From Lindgomyces ingoldianus (lineage: Eukaryota; Ascomycota; Dothideomycetes; Pleosporales; Lindgomycetaceae): a stretch of 64,000 nucleotides of DNA. The notes under the pieces are model-generated. The model worked only from the letters and a program-made list of their open reading frames with translations, made no database searches and was not told the origin of the DNA. The stretch lies in assembly GCF_010093535.1 (NCBI RefSeq), contig NW_022985184.1:62001-126000 (forward strand). The letters run 5' to 3'. A program made the position numbers and the translations under genes. Positions 36,623 to 48,388 of this stretch are shown here, piece after piece. Numbering within the stretch: the stretch's first letter is position 1; every line of letters starts with the position of its first letter.

Positions 36623-37604
36623 TTCTTAAGTCATCTACGCATCGACGGTGTGCTCGACTCCCACTTATATAGCCACTAATAGCTAACAACGATATGATGC
36701 GTCTCTACACTATTAACCTATAGTTATTAGGCGTGACAACGCAGTCTTGTGCTGCCTCAGGGGCTTTTTGGGATCATACCAGCCAGACACCGCATTAGCA
36801 CCGCCAACGAAAACTCTTATAGCTAAGTGGTCTTTCGACTTAACTGGATCCACAGCCTCCCATGCATGCATGAGGAAAATGGTTTCCCCTTTCGCGAGTA
36901 AGGGCTCCAGCATCTCCGGGAATCGCTTCCTCGGCAGGAGTAAGAATCTTTGTCAGTTAGCAACAATATGTATGCGCCTAGATTGGGTAGAAGCACTGAG
37001 GTATCTCCATGTCGGTCGGGCACTCGAATAGTACGGCGGAATGTGATTTTTTAGATCCCCATTCCGAAGAGGGACTGTATCTGGCCAGGTTACTAAATGA
37101 TAAAGGATCTCCGAATCTTCATCGCTGATCGCTGATAAGCCGGTAGTCCATTGGTGTCATACATCGTAGAGAATACCCGCTGTTCCCGTCGTTCTGAACT
37201 GGGTTAGGTTAACGGCATCTCCCCGGAATGTGGTTGAACACCCAGCCGACAAAAGCACGCATGCCAAGTTAAGGTCCTGTCTACATGAAACAAGCAGTTG
37301 GCTAACCCTGCTTGCTCACATCGAGCGAAATCATCTCAATTCCCACTCCAGCTTTGGAAGCAGTCCGGCCATCGATGTTATCGCGGGATGGAGCGGGATT
37401 AGTGAAGGGAGCTTCAAGAAGAATGAATTCTGGCTACGACGGATCGTGTCAAGAGACTTCGGTAGGGGTCGAACTGGACAATGTTAGGCACAAGTTGGGT
37501 GGTTTTGAAAGGAAGAAGCACTCAATTGCATCAATGTACAGAATTTTAACCAATAGCGCACAGCTTGCACTGCCAAGCTCTTGGCACGCGCACAGGTCAA
37601 AAGG

Positions 37605-37815
37605 ACGAACAACGAACTGCAAACCTAGAAAATAAACCATAATAAAATCTTAGGACGATATTACTGAAATCGAAGATAAGAGACAAAAACAATAACGTTT
37701 GCTGAAGAGGATTGCTAAGTTGCAGAATAATTTCTCTTGTTTTAGCACTGCTGTACCATTTTATGACCATTTTCCTGAAAGATTTGACTCCAGCCAGCTT
37801 TTTGCATCGCACAAT
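37605..37815 (-). repeat. Dispersed repeat, inverted copy of the one at 55960-56165
   Basis: The reverse complement aligns over about 200 bp with 55960-56165, including shared stretches TGCTAAAACAAGAGA, TAAGATTTTATTAT and GTTCGTCCTTTT. Two copies this diverged suggest an old transposon-derived family. Confidence 0.65.
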
Positions 37816-37836
37816 AATCTGTCCCGCTGCAGGGCT

Positions 37837-37884
37837 AGCGTGCCAGCGTGCCAGCGTGCCAATGTGCCAACGTGCCAACGTGCT
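37837..37884. repeat. 8-bp tandem minisatellite, six units
   Basis: Six consecutive 8-bp units of the form AGCGTGCC / AACGTGCC, with small changes in the last three. Confidence 0.8.
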
Positions 37885-38725
37885 AGTTTTCACGCCTCCA
37901 TCGCGCAGTTTATCCACCATTCATTACTAGCCATTGATATCGAGACTACACCATGCGATGACCGCCCACAGTCCTGAATCTTGTTACAGCTCTCCTTGGC
38001 ATGTAGCTACCCCTTGGGCTCGCTAAAGTGCTCGAACTCTACCCTGGAACTGGTTCCTCGATCCTTCTCCGGGCATCCTCGGAGGCACAGCCTTAAAGCT
38101 CCTGTGCATTAAAAGCCCTGAAGAGCTTCACAAAATGAGTTTATTCGGTCTGTACTGGGGTCTTCTCCGACATGACCAACACTTCATACCCTAGATGTGG
38201 TCGGTTATTATCCGAAACCCCAGATTGGGCTCATATATCCACGACTCTTCCAGAAGTCAACCCGCCGGGAACAGCATGATGCGGGGAGATCTCTCCCTTG
38301 GGATCTATTCAAGCTTTCCGCCGATCTGCAAACCCGGGTATCCGCATATTAATCAGGAAGGGCTGACGACTAAAATATGAAATCGCCCTACTATATACGC
38401 AGCTCAATGTACATGTTGCATTCGCATAGTCTAGCTTAATATGACGCTCAATGATGGTACTCTATATTGCAGATATCTTCGGCTTTCTTTGTTGGAATTA
38501 TATCCAAGGTTGCACTTGTAACGTCGCACCACCTTAATTCGATGATCATTCCACTTCTCAATTCGTTCCTTTTGACGCAGCTCATATGGACTAGATTAGC
38601 GAATTCGACATTTTACGAATTGACTGCTCCTATATAGGATATATCTCTCCCACCCTACGTTCTCTGTCTGTACCACCGAGCTCCCAACCTTCCTAATGCT
38701 TGTTCCGTGACCTGCACCCACTATC

Positions 38726-41146
38726 ATGGCACCTCCCTGGACAAAAATTCTGCGAGCGTGGACCTTTGGCATAATAGGTTTCACCAGTATCGCCAATGCC
38801 GCCATCACAGTCAACAGCACCATCCTTGTCATCGCGCGGGACTCCAACGCCACCTACTCTGGAACATCCGTTCTTCAGGGCTACGGCATTCCCTACTTCG
38901 TCGTCAACATTTCGCTCAAAGGTGGTGGATTCCCGCAACTCAACTCCACGCCGGATGCCGGAAACTTTGGCGGAATCGTTGCTGTGAGCGCGACAGATTA
39001 TAACGGGGGAGATGACTGGAAGACCGCGCTGAGTGACAAGCAATGGCAGCAGCTATACAAGTATCAGGAATCGTTTGGTGTTCGCATGGTTCGATTGAAT
39101 GCGTGGCCTAGTGCAGACTTCGGGGTTCAGTCTACCGGTAGTGCAGGCGTGACCGCAGATCAGCCTGTTGCGATTACGAATGTGAAGGAATTCTCGACTG
39201 CGAACATAGTGGCGTAAGTGAACGGATTCGCAGATATACTAAACTCCGATTGTCTAATCTCATCTGTCCCCAGTGGAGCCCAAATGAGCACATCCGGCAT
39301 CATCAAGTACCCAGCAAAAATCACCAACACGTCCCTCGCAACGGAAATTGCCCAGTTCATTGGCACTTCGAAAACCACCGCAGCTGTCATTAACAAGTTT
39401 CCAAGCGGACGTGAGCAGCAAGTGTGGTTCATGCCTTTCGCAACCGACCACTCTACAGCCTCTACGCTTCTCTCGCATGCTTGGGTCCAGTGGATTACTC
39501 GCGGCGTTTACCTCGGTTTTAGACGCGTGTATTTGAATACCCAGGTCGATGATGTGTTCCTGGAGACGGAGCTTTACCAGACAAATAAGGCTTATCGGCT
39601 CAAGCCTGCTGACTTCGAGGAACATGTTGCTTGGATGAAGGAGTTGAATGGGAAACTCCCCGCTGGAAGTAATTATGTTATCGAGTTAGGCCATAACGGC
39701 AATGGAAATATTGAAGCAGCAGTGAGTAAGGACTATGACAATAGCCCTGCCAAGTGTGATCCACAGGAGGGGATCGAATACTCTACGCAAGTCGATGGTC
39801 CAATGGAATACCACAAGCCCATTGGTACCGGGAAAGACCTGTGGAAGTCGAAGTTTAAGAGTTATCAGTGGTCAATGACCTGTTCTCAGTTGGACCCAAT
39901 GGAGGTATATTTCGCGAATACGGCGAACAGGAACTCTTTCTTTCATGTATCAGTATGTGGGACCCAAAACCCAACACTGAGGCGACGATGAGCTAGCTAA
40001 CATTTCCTAGCACACTTTGTAAGACCCTCGGAAACTCCTCCGTCTCAATTCCACACATATGTAAGACTAACTGTCTAAGCACGCACGAAGAAGAAACAAA
40101 CGCCACGTACTCTGACGTCGTCAAAGAAATCACCTGGAACCAAGAATGGTTTAACAGAGTCGGTTTCACTTCCGCTGAATCCGCCCCATACTTCTCTCCA
40201 AATGGTCTCATTCCGCCCAGTATCAGTGGCCTACATAACGGTGATGCGATCCGCGCGTGGGTTGAGAACGGAATCACTTACGCTGTCGGTGACAATTCTC
40301 GCCCGGTTCTTATGAATCGGGTAGATCGGGTGTGTTTTGTGTGTCTCCGACGAAATTCTAGGGCACTGATCTATTACAGAAATCCGACTTCCATCCCATC
40401 ATGACTAGTGTTGCGGAGAATGGGTATGAAGGTGCTTACATTGTTGGCCGATTTGGTTCGTCTATCTATTATAATTGTGATGTTCCTGATTGTGTGAACG
40501 CCGAATGGAAAGCTATTGCGAGCGGAAATGGAGACTTTGCTGCGCAAATGGAATACGAGAAGTCGACGAATGTGAAGTATCTCCTTGGGCTTCGCTGGGA
40601 CCCGTGAGTATTCAGCGTGTTGGAGAAATTAGGGCTGGAGCGTTACTGATTCGTGCAGATACATGTTCCATCAAGCAAACATGCGAGTTTCAGATACCAC
40701 TAAGTTCACGTTGAACGGCGTCAACAAGAAATATTCCCTCCTGATGGCGTGGACTGAAACCATTCTCGGAGAAGTCGTCCGACTGTAAGCACTTTCCTTC
40801 TTTCAATTTACTACACACGTCGTTAACACATCATAGCACACAATGGCCCATAATAACCCTCAAACACGACGACATCGCTAAGGCTTGGATAAATCGCAAG
40901 ACTCGCGATGAATGCCTCCCAAATCTAACCTACCAGCTTTCCAGCGACCGGAAAACTATCACTGGTGTGACGGTGAATGCAGCAAATGCGAAATGCTCGA
41001 CTCCAATTCCACTTACGGTTCCTTCAGGAGTGGCTAGTGCGGCGAGTGCAACGAAGGAGCAGGTTGGGAAGGATCCACTGACGCTTTGGGTCACTTTGGG
41101 GGGAAGTGCGAAGAGTTATAGTTTCTCGGGGGAGGTAAAGATCTGA
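38726..41146 (+). CDS. Agd3-like polysaccharide deacetylase (CE18-type), secreted
   Basis: Seven exons (38726-39213, 39274-39952, 40011-40018, 40080-40320, 40380-40603, 40659-40784, 40837-41146) give 691 residues in unbroken phase. It resembles the fungal extracellular family of Aspergillus Agd3, which removes acetyl groups from the cell-wall and biofilm polymer galactosaminogalactan. An N-terminal hydrophobic segment (TFGIIGFTSIANA) should direct secretion. A NodB-like catalytic region is suggested by NTQVDDVFLETELY with D255/D256 and the metal-binding-type motif HTFTHE with H390 and H394. The first histidine lies on an 8-nt exon that must be included for the frame to stay open. Many NxS/T sites fit a glycoprotein. 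No galactosaminogalactan synthesis genes are adjacent, so the in vivo substrate is inferred from family only. Confidence 0.85.
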
Positions 41147-41669
41147 TAAAAATTCTAGGGCTATAGCTGCTGCAACCACTATCATGTCCCAAAATAATCA
41201 AAAAGATGAAACAGAGATTACAAAGCTTCTTAGATTTCTAAGCGAATGTCGGCGAAGACTCCACTTTAGATCGAAAAGCGGTGATATAGATGAATGGGTG
41301 ACTTAGTTCTCTGTTTTCCAGAGAACTAGTCTAAACGCTTGGTTTTGGATATACTTTCTACCTCAAACAAGTATGTCCCTAGCTAATATCCCTGCCCAGG
41401 GACTGCTAACAGTAATAAGTTGTGCTAGAGAAGGGAATAGCGCAAAGTATAAGGTTATATTAACTCCAGGAAAAAGGTTTACAAGGCGGCTGGGATGATA
41501 GTCCTAAAACCGTCTAGGTGAACTTTAGTGGTCATTGCAGTAAGCTGAGCGGCTCTCTAGTCACTTCTTCGACGATTCGAACGCTATGTAGCCCGGCAAA
41601 ACGATCATCGCTACTGTTGCACGTGATATTGGTTCACGTGACCCTGCGTCAGGGTGATTGTGGGTCCTT

Positions 41670-41790
41670 CACCTCTCACCCTTTTCCTGCTTAGAACTAG
41701 TGGTCTTTTAGCGACTATATATTTACCTCTGAGCTCTCTCGAGCTCCAGAACCTTACACCTCACCTTAATATACCTATCGTCTCTCAACA
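41670..41790 (+). repeat. CT-rich LTR-like segment shared with about 1681-1800
   Basis: Both stretches share the order CCTTTTCCT, a CTTAGA/TTTAGA plus CTAG segment, CTTTTAG, ACTATATA, GAGCTC/AAGCCC, AGCTCC, GACCTTACA/AACCTTACA and a final ATCCACC/AATATACC. Identity is only moderate, so this is a suggested relationship. Confidence 0.4.
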
Positions 41791-44700
41791 CCTAATTGTC
41801 TGCTCGCCTCTCTATATATGCCCTCCATCAGCTCCATCAGCTCCATCTAGGCTCCCTGCGATAGCTGCAACAACCTATGATAATACCTCTAGGAAAGCTC
41901 TATTTGACTTGTCTCTACGCGAGAATGGCTGAAAAGTATTTCTGGATAGTACGAATCTAGCTGATATAACCGATCCACTCCTGCACGAGTTAGCGACAGT
42001 GTTTATGCAAATTGAAATTTCCCACGTAGGGACCTGAAATAACCGCAATGGTTGACACCCAGACCTCAACGAGTTGTGCTCAACAGCCTCTGGTGTGGCG
42101 ATAAAAGGTCTGGTCAGTCGGCGAAGCGAATTCTTATCCTCACACAAAATGGCTATCGTCTCGGTTTGATTGTGCGCTGTGATAGTCTACTGTGCGAAAG
42201 AAAATAGTGCTTCTTTAAGCTCATGGCATTGGTGCCACCCCTCTTTTGGTTGGGTTACTTGTACCGTGCATCTTCTCCACTCTAAAGGATAAACTCTTCG
42301 CCTTGTCCACCGACTTTTGTAGCAGTTCCTTCTGTCGGTTTAATGTGCTCACTTCGGACCTCACAGAGCTGTATTTTTTTTTCCGTTCTGGCTATATCGG
42401 CTTGAACGTCATTTTTCCTCGGTTCGCATATCCCTGTGGTGTATTAGTTGACTTGTTTACCAATCTTTGGGGAGGCAACATACACAGCAGCAGCGTCTAA
42501 AAGAATTGCTATAGTCACAAATCAGAGGCCGTTCTCCGCCCAGCTGAAGAGAGTTCTTTCAAATCTCGATTCTCCACCCGAGTTTCCATGTCCCTCCCCG
42601 TGTGCGCCGAGCTTTTTTGGGACTCAAAAGGCTATTATTCTACACTATTCCTCTCCTTCGTTTTGCTCTCTAACCGAACTCTAGCTGAGTTCAAGTCTCG
42701 TTGCGCTCTTGTAATAAGACTTCTTAAATCTGACCTTGATTCATCTCGTTCGGCGTCTAAATCATGGTACGAGTAGTTAATATCGTTTACATTCTATAGT
42801 GCGATATTGGTGGAGTTCTATAGTTTTTGAAATGTGCTTTGCATATCGGTAGCGTATTCCTCCATGGTCGCTAGAGAAATCCCCTCCCGCGACTCGGTAT
42901 AATACGTCAAACACCCAGCAATTCTACCACTTCCTTTACCAATCATGCCTACTATCCGCTGGATAGACGAGGTGCCATCATGAAGATCGTCCACCATTCT
43001 GGTATGGTCCTCGGCGATGGCTTTTGGGTGGACACCTCGAAGGATCTCAGCCTTGCGGTGAGGTGGGCGAGCGTAGATTCGAAAGATACTAGGTCACATT
43101 TGAGTGACAGAGAAACGGTAGAAGTTATGGCATTGGTTGTGCTCTATTATCGAAAAGAGTCCGAAAATTTCGTCTGACCTGGGGAGGGCGCTGTGGTGAA
43201 AGGGATATACTAGGTTGTAACCCCGGACAACGGTAAGATATCGAAGCACAAGCCACGGGCTGGAGGAGAAGGCCCTTCACGCGCGATTGCAGTCAAATCA
43301 CCTCTTTCTGCAGCAGAAACTGTTCTATGCATTTATGGTGCACCGTTGTCACCCCATATACCCAATTCTCATTAGCCTTGGTAGCCTTCTCTGCACGCTT
43401 CCAATGTCGTTGGAAACTGAAGGCAGGCTTCACCTGAATGAGGCTCAGATGAGCGGAAGAGTCTCACTAGATATTCAAAAGATTGCGTGCTCAAGGTCCA
43501 ATACAGGGTTTAGTTGTCTGACCATCTCAGCGCTTCGTGGTTGCTTTGTCACTTCTTGAGGCCTCGCTGAAATTGCTGGATAACGAAAGGCTTAAGTGGC
43601 CACCCTAGGGCCTTTATTAATACCACCATTTTGATTAGATTAGAGCAACATCACAGCGAGGAAACCTCGTACATTGCTCCGATTTAGGTAGAGAAGCGTT
43701 CCACGAGGCCGAATCAAAGATGGGTAAAGTTTTCCTGATAGCACCAGCCATTTGTAAGAGCCAAGGCACCGTTTATTACTCATCTCCTTGATCTTATTTT
43801 ACTAACATTTTACATCGATTAAAAAGATTCTTGTCGCGGTCTAAGACAATGAGCTTGCTAAATTTAGGCTACCTTGGCAGTGGAAGAAACTGAAAAAGTG
43901 TCTAAAATTATTATCAAGGATATAAAGTCTATTCAGATGAAAGTCGCATATTCGAAAGACTACGCTGACAAGATTTAACTTGCATGCGAAGATGAAAATC
44001 GCGAGTCACTTCATCCTCAGCTAGGATCCTAAAGGTACGCCAACAAGTCTCATAGAAACCGTTGTTGATGCCAAGAGGGGACTTGAGTCTAAATATATCA
44101 TCAAAGATAACTCCAAACATATGAAACATGATGAATTATCAGCCAAAAAGGAGCAGAAGGCTGAATCTAAGAGAATATTAGAGTTGCGCTAACAGGAGTA
44201 TACATCAAGCTACTTCTCCTTAAAGACGGGTACGAAGTTTTAAATGAACTGTGGACTGTGACATGAGGATTAAGTAGCAGGAACATAGACCGGTCTGGGG
44301 GAGAAGGTAGCTGAAACACTCATGAGCTAGGCCTCGACCCTTAGCTCGTCCTTTAGTTTTAATCTCTTTTGGGGACGTACTATCACGAAGAAAGACAGCG
44401 CTGATTCAGTAGGACATTCCGATTATCTAGACTTCGACTTAGATCATGGATACAGGCTCGCAGAAAATATCAAATCTCTCCGTAGGGGGTTTTCTAAGCT
44501 TCTGCTGACGGGTGGCGACTCGACATATTACGGGATGGATTAGTCTCTATTCTGGCCGTTCTAGTGACGGGGCGAAACTGCGGAGGTTGTAGTTGGCACT
44601 CTTCAAGAACGCATAAAAATATTTTCACGGGAATCGACACCGATAATCAGGGCAAGCATGGCGTTGTTAATCCCGCCATCAGGGGTATCGTGGAGACATG

Positions 44701-45169
44701 TCGGGTCGTGCTGTTTGGTACTCGAGTTAAAGGGCGCGTCTCTTGCGTACGGAAGGCGATTAAGTAGGTTATCTAGAGCCGGACACTAGTCGATATATGC
44801 TCTAAGAGGGTTGAATACCTACCTAATATGGCGCGAATCCATTGAAGTTAGTATGAGACGGCCTTGGGCGGAGCTAGACTATCCAGCAACCTACTAGGCA
44901 GAAGGCGAAACGTAGTGGTGACTAGGCCGTTGATGATGCCCGCCTAAGTGCCAGAGTCCACATAGGCAAACGATATGGAAGATGCCATGAGCGCAGCAAT
45001 ATTAAATGTCTATGTGACAGCGTCTACAGTAAAGCACCTGCAGTGGGAGTTAAGCCTTATTGGCCTTTGCGCGAGCTGGTCCTGCTCTTACAGCTCTGCA
45101 CAGCCTCAAGTATGACGGCTGATTACCATAAGTAAAATACACAGCAACAGTTACATTAGGTGTGCGAGG

Positions 45170-45300
45170 TTGTTTCCGCACTAGCCGGAATTGAAAACAG
45201 CTCTGATCAGAAGTAAGGTCCCTCCCTGCGTGCCGGAAAACCCGCCGTGCCAGAAAATACGAGGGGTGCTTTGACTTCAAGAGACTATAACTTAGCATAT
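45170..45300. repeat. Dispersed repeat shared with 55125-55180 and 55470-55560
   Basis: The part TTCCGCACTAGCCGGAATT matches 55125-55150 in the same orientation. GAAAATACGAGGGGTGCTTT and GACTTCAAGAGACTATAACT match the reverse complement of 55470-55530. The repeat is therefore rearranged between copies. Confidence 0.6.
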
Positions 45301-45390
45301 ATATTAAGCTTTACTATATTTAATGGTAAGTCTTATATTATAGCTAAATTTGGATATTTGAGATATCTTCTACTTCTAAAATACGTTGGC

Positions 45391-45520
45391 ATCGTGTGAG
45401 AGCACTGTGTGCAGGATGTATGAAGCACAGAAGGGCATAGAATAGTATTGAGAGACGAATCCTTGAGGAGACTCAGGGTTCGGGAAAGGATATATATATA
45501 TGCAATAGGGCACGTGGCCG
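45391..45520 (-). repeat. LTR-like repeat, inverted copy of 56350-56475
   Basis: Its reverse complement aligns with 56350-56475 over about 125 bp (CACGTGCCC, ATATATATCCTTTCC, CCTCAAGGATTCG, CAATACTAT, CTATGCCC, CCTGCACACAGT). The TATA-like and CT-rich content suggests an LTR promoter. Confidence 0.65.
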
Positions 45521-45837
45521 CATTTGAAAATTATTGGTTAGTTTAGAGCCAAAGCGCCAGTGTTTTATTCTAGTACACTTGGGTTTCGCAATACGGGGAG
45601 GGAGTTATTGTGAGGGGTGTTCGAACAAGGAGCGTCAGGATGTTACGAGAGGACTCAATAGATGCAGTAGAAGGGTAATCCGTAGATTGAAGAGACAGGC
45701 TAGACCTTGAGGAGCCCCCTTAGGGCCTGGGTTGAAGGTTCCTTATGTACCAAAGAGGCCGCGTCAACCTCGGGTGTCTCTCGGCCCAACCCTCGTACAC
45801 TTGAGGGAGAAATAACCCTTACAGTTATCCCTCTTTT

Positions 45838-46476
45838 TTACCTAGAAATTGGGCCTTTAACTAGCAAATCTAGAAATAATGGAGTTATATCTTCATAAAC
45901 AGCCCAGCGATTCTCTCCATACTCATGCGGGGACATTTTGACTAAAAAGACATCCCCATGAAATGAGAAGTGCACACCATCGCTAATCTCGCTAACCCAG
46001 GCAGGAACAAACATATTTCGCGGTAGGCTGTCGAGGTCGAAAGAATAGAAGACGTAATAGGCTCCCACACAAGATAAATGCTGATGTTGTAGAGTATGAT
46101 ACTGCTGATCAAGAAGATACCGTTGCCGCAGATGAAACAGTTTCTCGCGATTGAGGGGTTTGAAAGAGTGAAGCAATTGTTGAAGATCATGCTTTTGCTG
46201 GAGATGATGCGATCGCGGAATGTCATCATGTTGCAAGAGATCAAGTCTCAGAAGGTCGCGACGTCTCCAGGCTTGCTCCGAATTCCAGTAGCGGCGTAGG
46301 TCAGGAACGTGGAAAAGGAAGCCGTCTGTGGCTTTGGAGTCGCTAATTGTGGTAAGGGAGAGGAGATGAGCAGGAGTGCCGTCGGATGGTATCCTAACTC
46401 CAGTAATAGTTACAGTTGGAGGACTTGGCGGTAGCTCCTCTTTCCAGCCAAGCAAGGACCAGATTGTACTAAACAT
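45838..46476 (-). CDS. Hypothetical protein, intronless, 212 residues
   Basis: A single uninterrupted minus-strand frame with its likely start at 46476 (MFSTIWSLLGWKEELPPSPP) and a further in-frame ATG at 46545. It is unusual in surviving intact directly beside RIP-mutated transposons. The protein begins with a short hydrophobic-aromatic segment and a proline-rich turn, then has beta-rich pieces (TVTITGVRIP, GFLFHVPDLRRYW), a glutamine/histidine-rich central part, and an aromatic C-terminal half (VGAYYVFYSFDLDSLPRNMF, VHFSFHGDVFLVKMSPHEYG). I recognise no domain. Base composition is normal, unlike the neighbouring elements. Possible fungal orphan or lineage-specific gene. Confidence 0.6.
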   Translation of the reverse strand: MFSTIWSLLGWKEELPPSPPTVTITGVRIPSDGTPAHLLSLTTISDSKATDGFLFHVPDLRRYWNSEQAWRRRDLLRLDLLQHDDIPRSHHLQQKHDLQQLLHSFKPLNREKLFHLRQRYLLDQQYHTLQHQHLSCVGAYYVFYSFDLDSLPRNMFVPAWVSEISDGVHFSFHGDVFLVKMSPHEYGENRWAVYEDITPLFLDLLVKGPISR

Positions 46477-46581
46477 TTTGAAAGTAAGTGTAGGATAGTC
46501 TTGAGAAAGTAGGGCAATGATGTAGATTCTGGAGATGAGGGGCACAGCCTGGCAACGATAAACGCGTACGCTCAGCTGCTA

Positions 46582-47381
46582 AAAATAAGATGTAACACTT
46601 TTAAAATAATATACTGCAGCTATATATAGAGTTTTTTAAAAGATAATAAATAACCTACATACTAGATAACTTTTATAAGCTAATTCTATAGCTAACTTAT
46701 AAAGGCTAAGTAATAATAAAAAGTAGGTAATTATTAAGCCTATGCTTAAGCTATATACATAAAGATTTTCCTCTTAGCTAGTAGCTATTACTAATATAGC
46801 TAATTCTTTACGCGCTAAGTCTAATCTAGGCTATATTAGCATAAACTAGCCTAGTATATTTATAAAGTGTTATCTAAAGCTTAAAGTAAAGTTAAAGTAT
46901 AAGCATAACTATAAAAGAGCTTTTTAAGAGAATCTTAAAGTAATTTAGAGCTAGTTTAGCTTTATAAAGAATATTAAAGCTAAGTATAGCATTTATAATA
47001 ATAACACGTACAACTTTAATAAAAAAGGCTTTATAATAAGCTAGATATCTACTAACTATACTTATACTTAAAACTTTACTTTAAGCTTTAAATAACACTT
47101 TATAAACATACTAGGCTAGTTTATGCTAATATAGCCTAAATTATACTTAGCATGTAAAAAATTAGCTATATTAGCTATAACTACTAGCTAAAAGGAAAAT
47201 TGTTACATATATAGCTTAAGTATAAGCTTAATAATTACTTACTTTTTATTATTACTTAGCTTTTATAAGTTAGCTATAGAATTAGCTTATAAAGGTTATC
47301 TAGTGTATAGGTTGTTTATTATTTTTTAAGAAACTTTATACATAGCTATAGCATGTTATTTTAAAAGTGTTATGTTTTATT
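46582..47381. mobile_element. Foldback/MITE-like element with long inverted arms
   Basis: The left arm (about 46582-46920) and the reverse complement of the right arm (about 47050-47381) align almost throughout at roughly 85% identity, with blocks such as TAACACTTTTAAAATAA, ATAAGCTAATTCTATAGCT and ATATTAGCATAAACTAGCC. A loop of about 120 bp separates them. The ends are flanked by TA on both sides, which would suit a Tc1/mariner-type target, but TA is very common here. No open frame is present. The whole element is AT-rich and apparently RIP-affected. Confidence 0.75.
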
Positions 47382-48001
47382 TAAAAGCCTAAAGTATAAG
47401 CTATATCTAATATTTTTTTAGCATGTCTAAGTAGTGTTGTTAGAAATGCATTAGTATAAAAAAAGTAGTTTAGTAGGGTCTTAGTAAAAGTAAGCAACTT
47501 AGGTGTGTAAGCAACTTGCCTGTAAAGTATGTTATCTTAGCTAATATAGCTAATTAAGGCCGCAATTGCGTTGTTTAAATTGCTAAAGCTTAGAGAAAAG
47601 CCTAATTATAGTAAGGCTGTAAGAAAGGATAGCTGTAGTTAATCTACGCTAGCGCGGCGCCACAAAGGCCTTTAGAGCTCCTATGCACAGAAAAACAAAA
47701 ATTAACAACTTCTTAACAACATATAAGAAAAAGAGCTTGTTTTATATATTAATAAGCTTTATGCAAAAGGACTACTGCCATTAAGGCAAATAGTACACAA
47801 TTTTGCATTAGAAATAGCTAAGATATAAGTAAGTAAAGCCTAGGTTAATTACTTTATTAAAAGGCATAATATTAACTTTGTATTATAATAGACATCTAGC
47901 ATAGATACTACCTGCAAAAGGGCTAACTCTGCATTTAAATATACGCTTTATTTTAAGCTTCTTAAAAAGAAAATTAAGTAGTACAAGATAAAGCTATAAC
48001 A

Positions 48002-48006
48002 CATGT
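48002..48006. repeat. Copia target-site duplication, left
   Basis: CATGT immediately before the 5' LTR, repeated after the 3' LTR. Confidence 0.9.
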
Positions 48007-48356
48007 TGTCAGATATGCGCACCTACTGTCAAGACAGGAGGAACGTTTGACGAAAGCTGCTACATAGTACGAGCAATAAGCTCGAACAGTATGTTGCTGC
48101 AAATTGCTGCATTTTGCAGCATTTTGCAGCATTTTGCAGCATGTTGCAGCAAATTGCAGCATGTTGCAAGCTGGTCGCGCATAGGGCTAGTGCGCGAGGG
48201 ACTTGGATCGGAAAAACAAAAGCCGAGCAACACAAGTAGAGCAGAAAAAGGATTAATAAATCACAACAATTAATACAATTAATTAATTATCCTATACATT
48301 ATATCTAAACCTATTATTTATCTTAGGAAGCCTAGAAACAGTGCTTTAATCTAACA
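48007..48356 (+). repeat. 5' LTR of Copia element
   Basis: 350 bp. The first 215 bp nearly match the 3' LTR, while the last 135 bp carry about a dozen C-to-T changes relative to it. Confidence 0.95.
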
Positions 48357-48388
48357 ATTAAGAGTCTTAGTGCCTCTATTAATACAAA

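Larger units (their letters stand above)
36623..38725. other. Mostly gene-free, contains a dispersed repeat
   Basis: Apart from the possible fragment at 36720-36913 and the repeats listed separately (37605-37815 and 37837-37884), no coding region was found. The 3' end should include the promoter of the deacetylase-like gene. Confidence 0.4.
41147..45837. other. Long degenerate region, no intact gene
   Basis: No intact gene in 4.7 kb. About 41620-41830 resembles 1640-1800 (CT-rich, LTR-like). The plus strand near 44480-44770 carries a broken coding-like stretch (EIDTDNQGKHGVVNPAIRGI and RLAENIKSLRRGFSKLLLTG) of unknown family. Dispersed repeats occupy about 45170-45520. Confidence 0.4.

Noticed and set aside
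37837..37884. CRISPR-like short repeats
   Set aside because: The units are directly adjacent 8-mers without spacers, and the organism is a fungus; this is a simple minisatellite.
48029..48273. Small frames in the Copia LTRs (cysteine/glutamine-rich)
   Set aside because: They arise from the TTGCAGCA repeat array in both LTRs and have no coding support.
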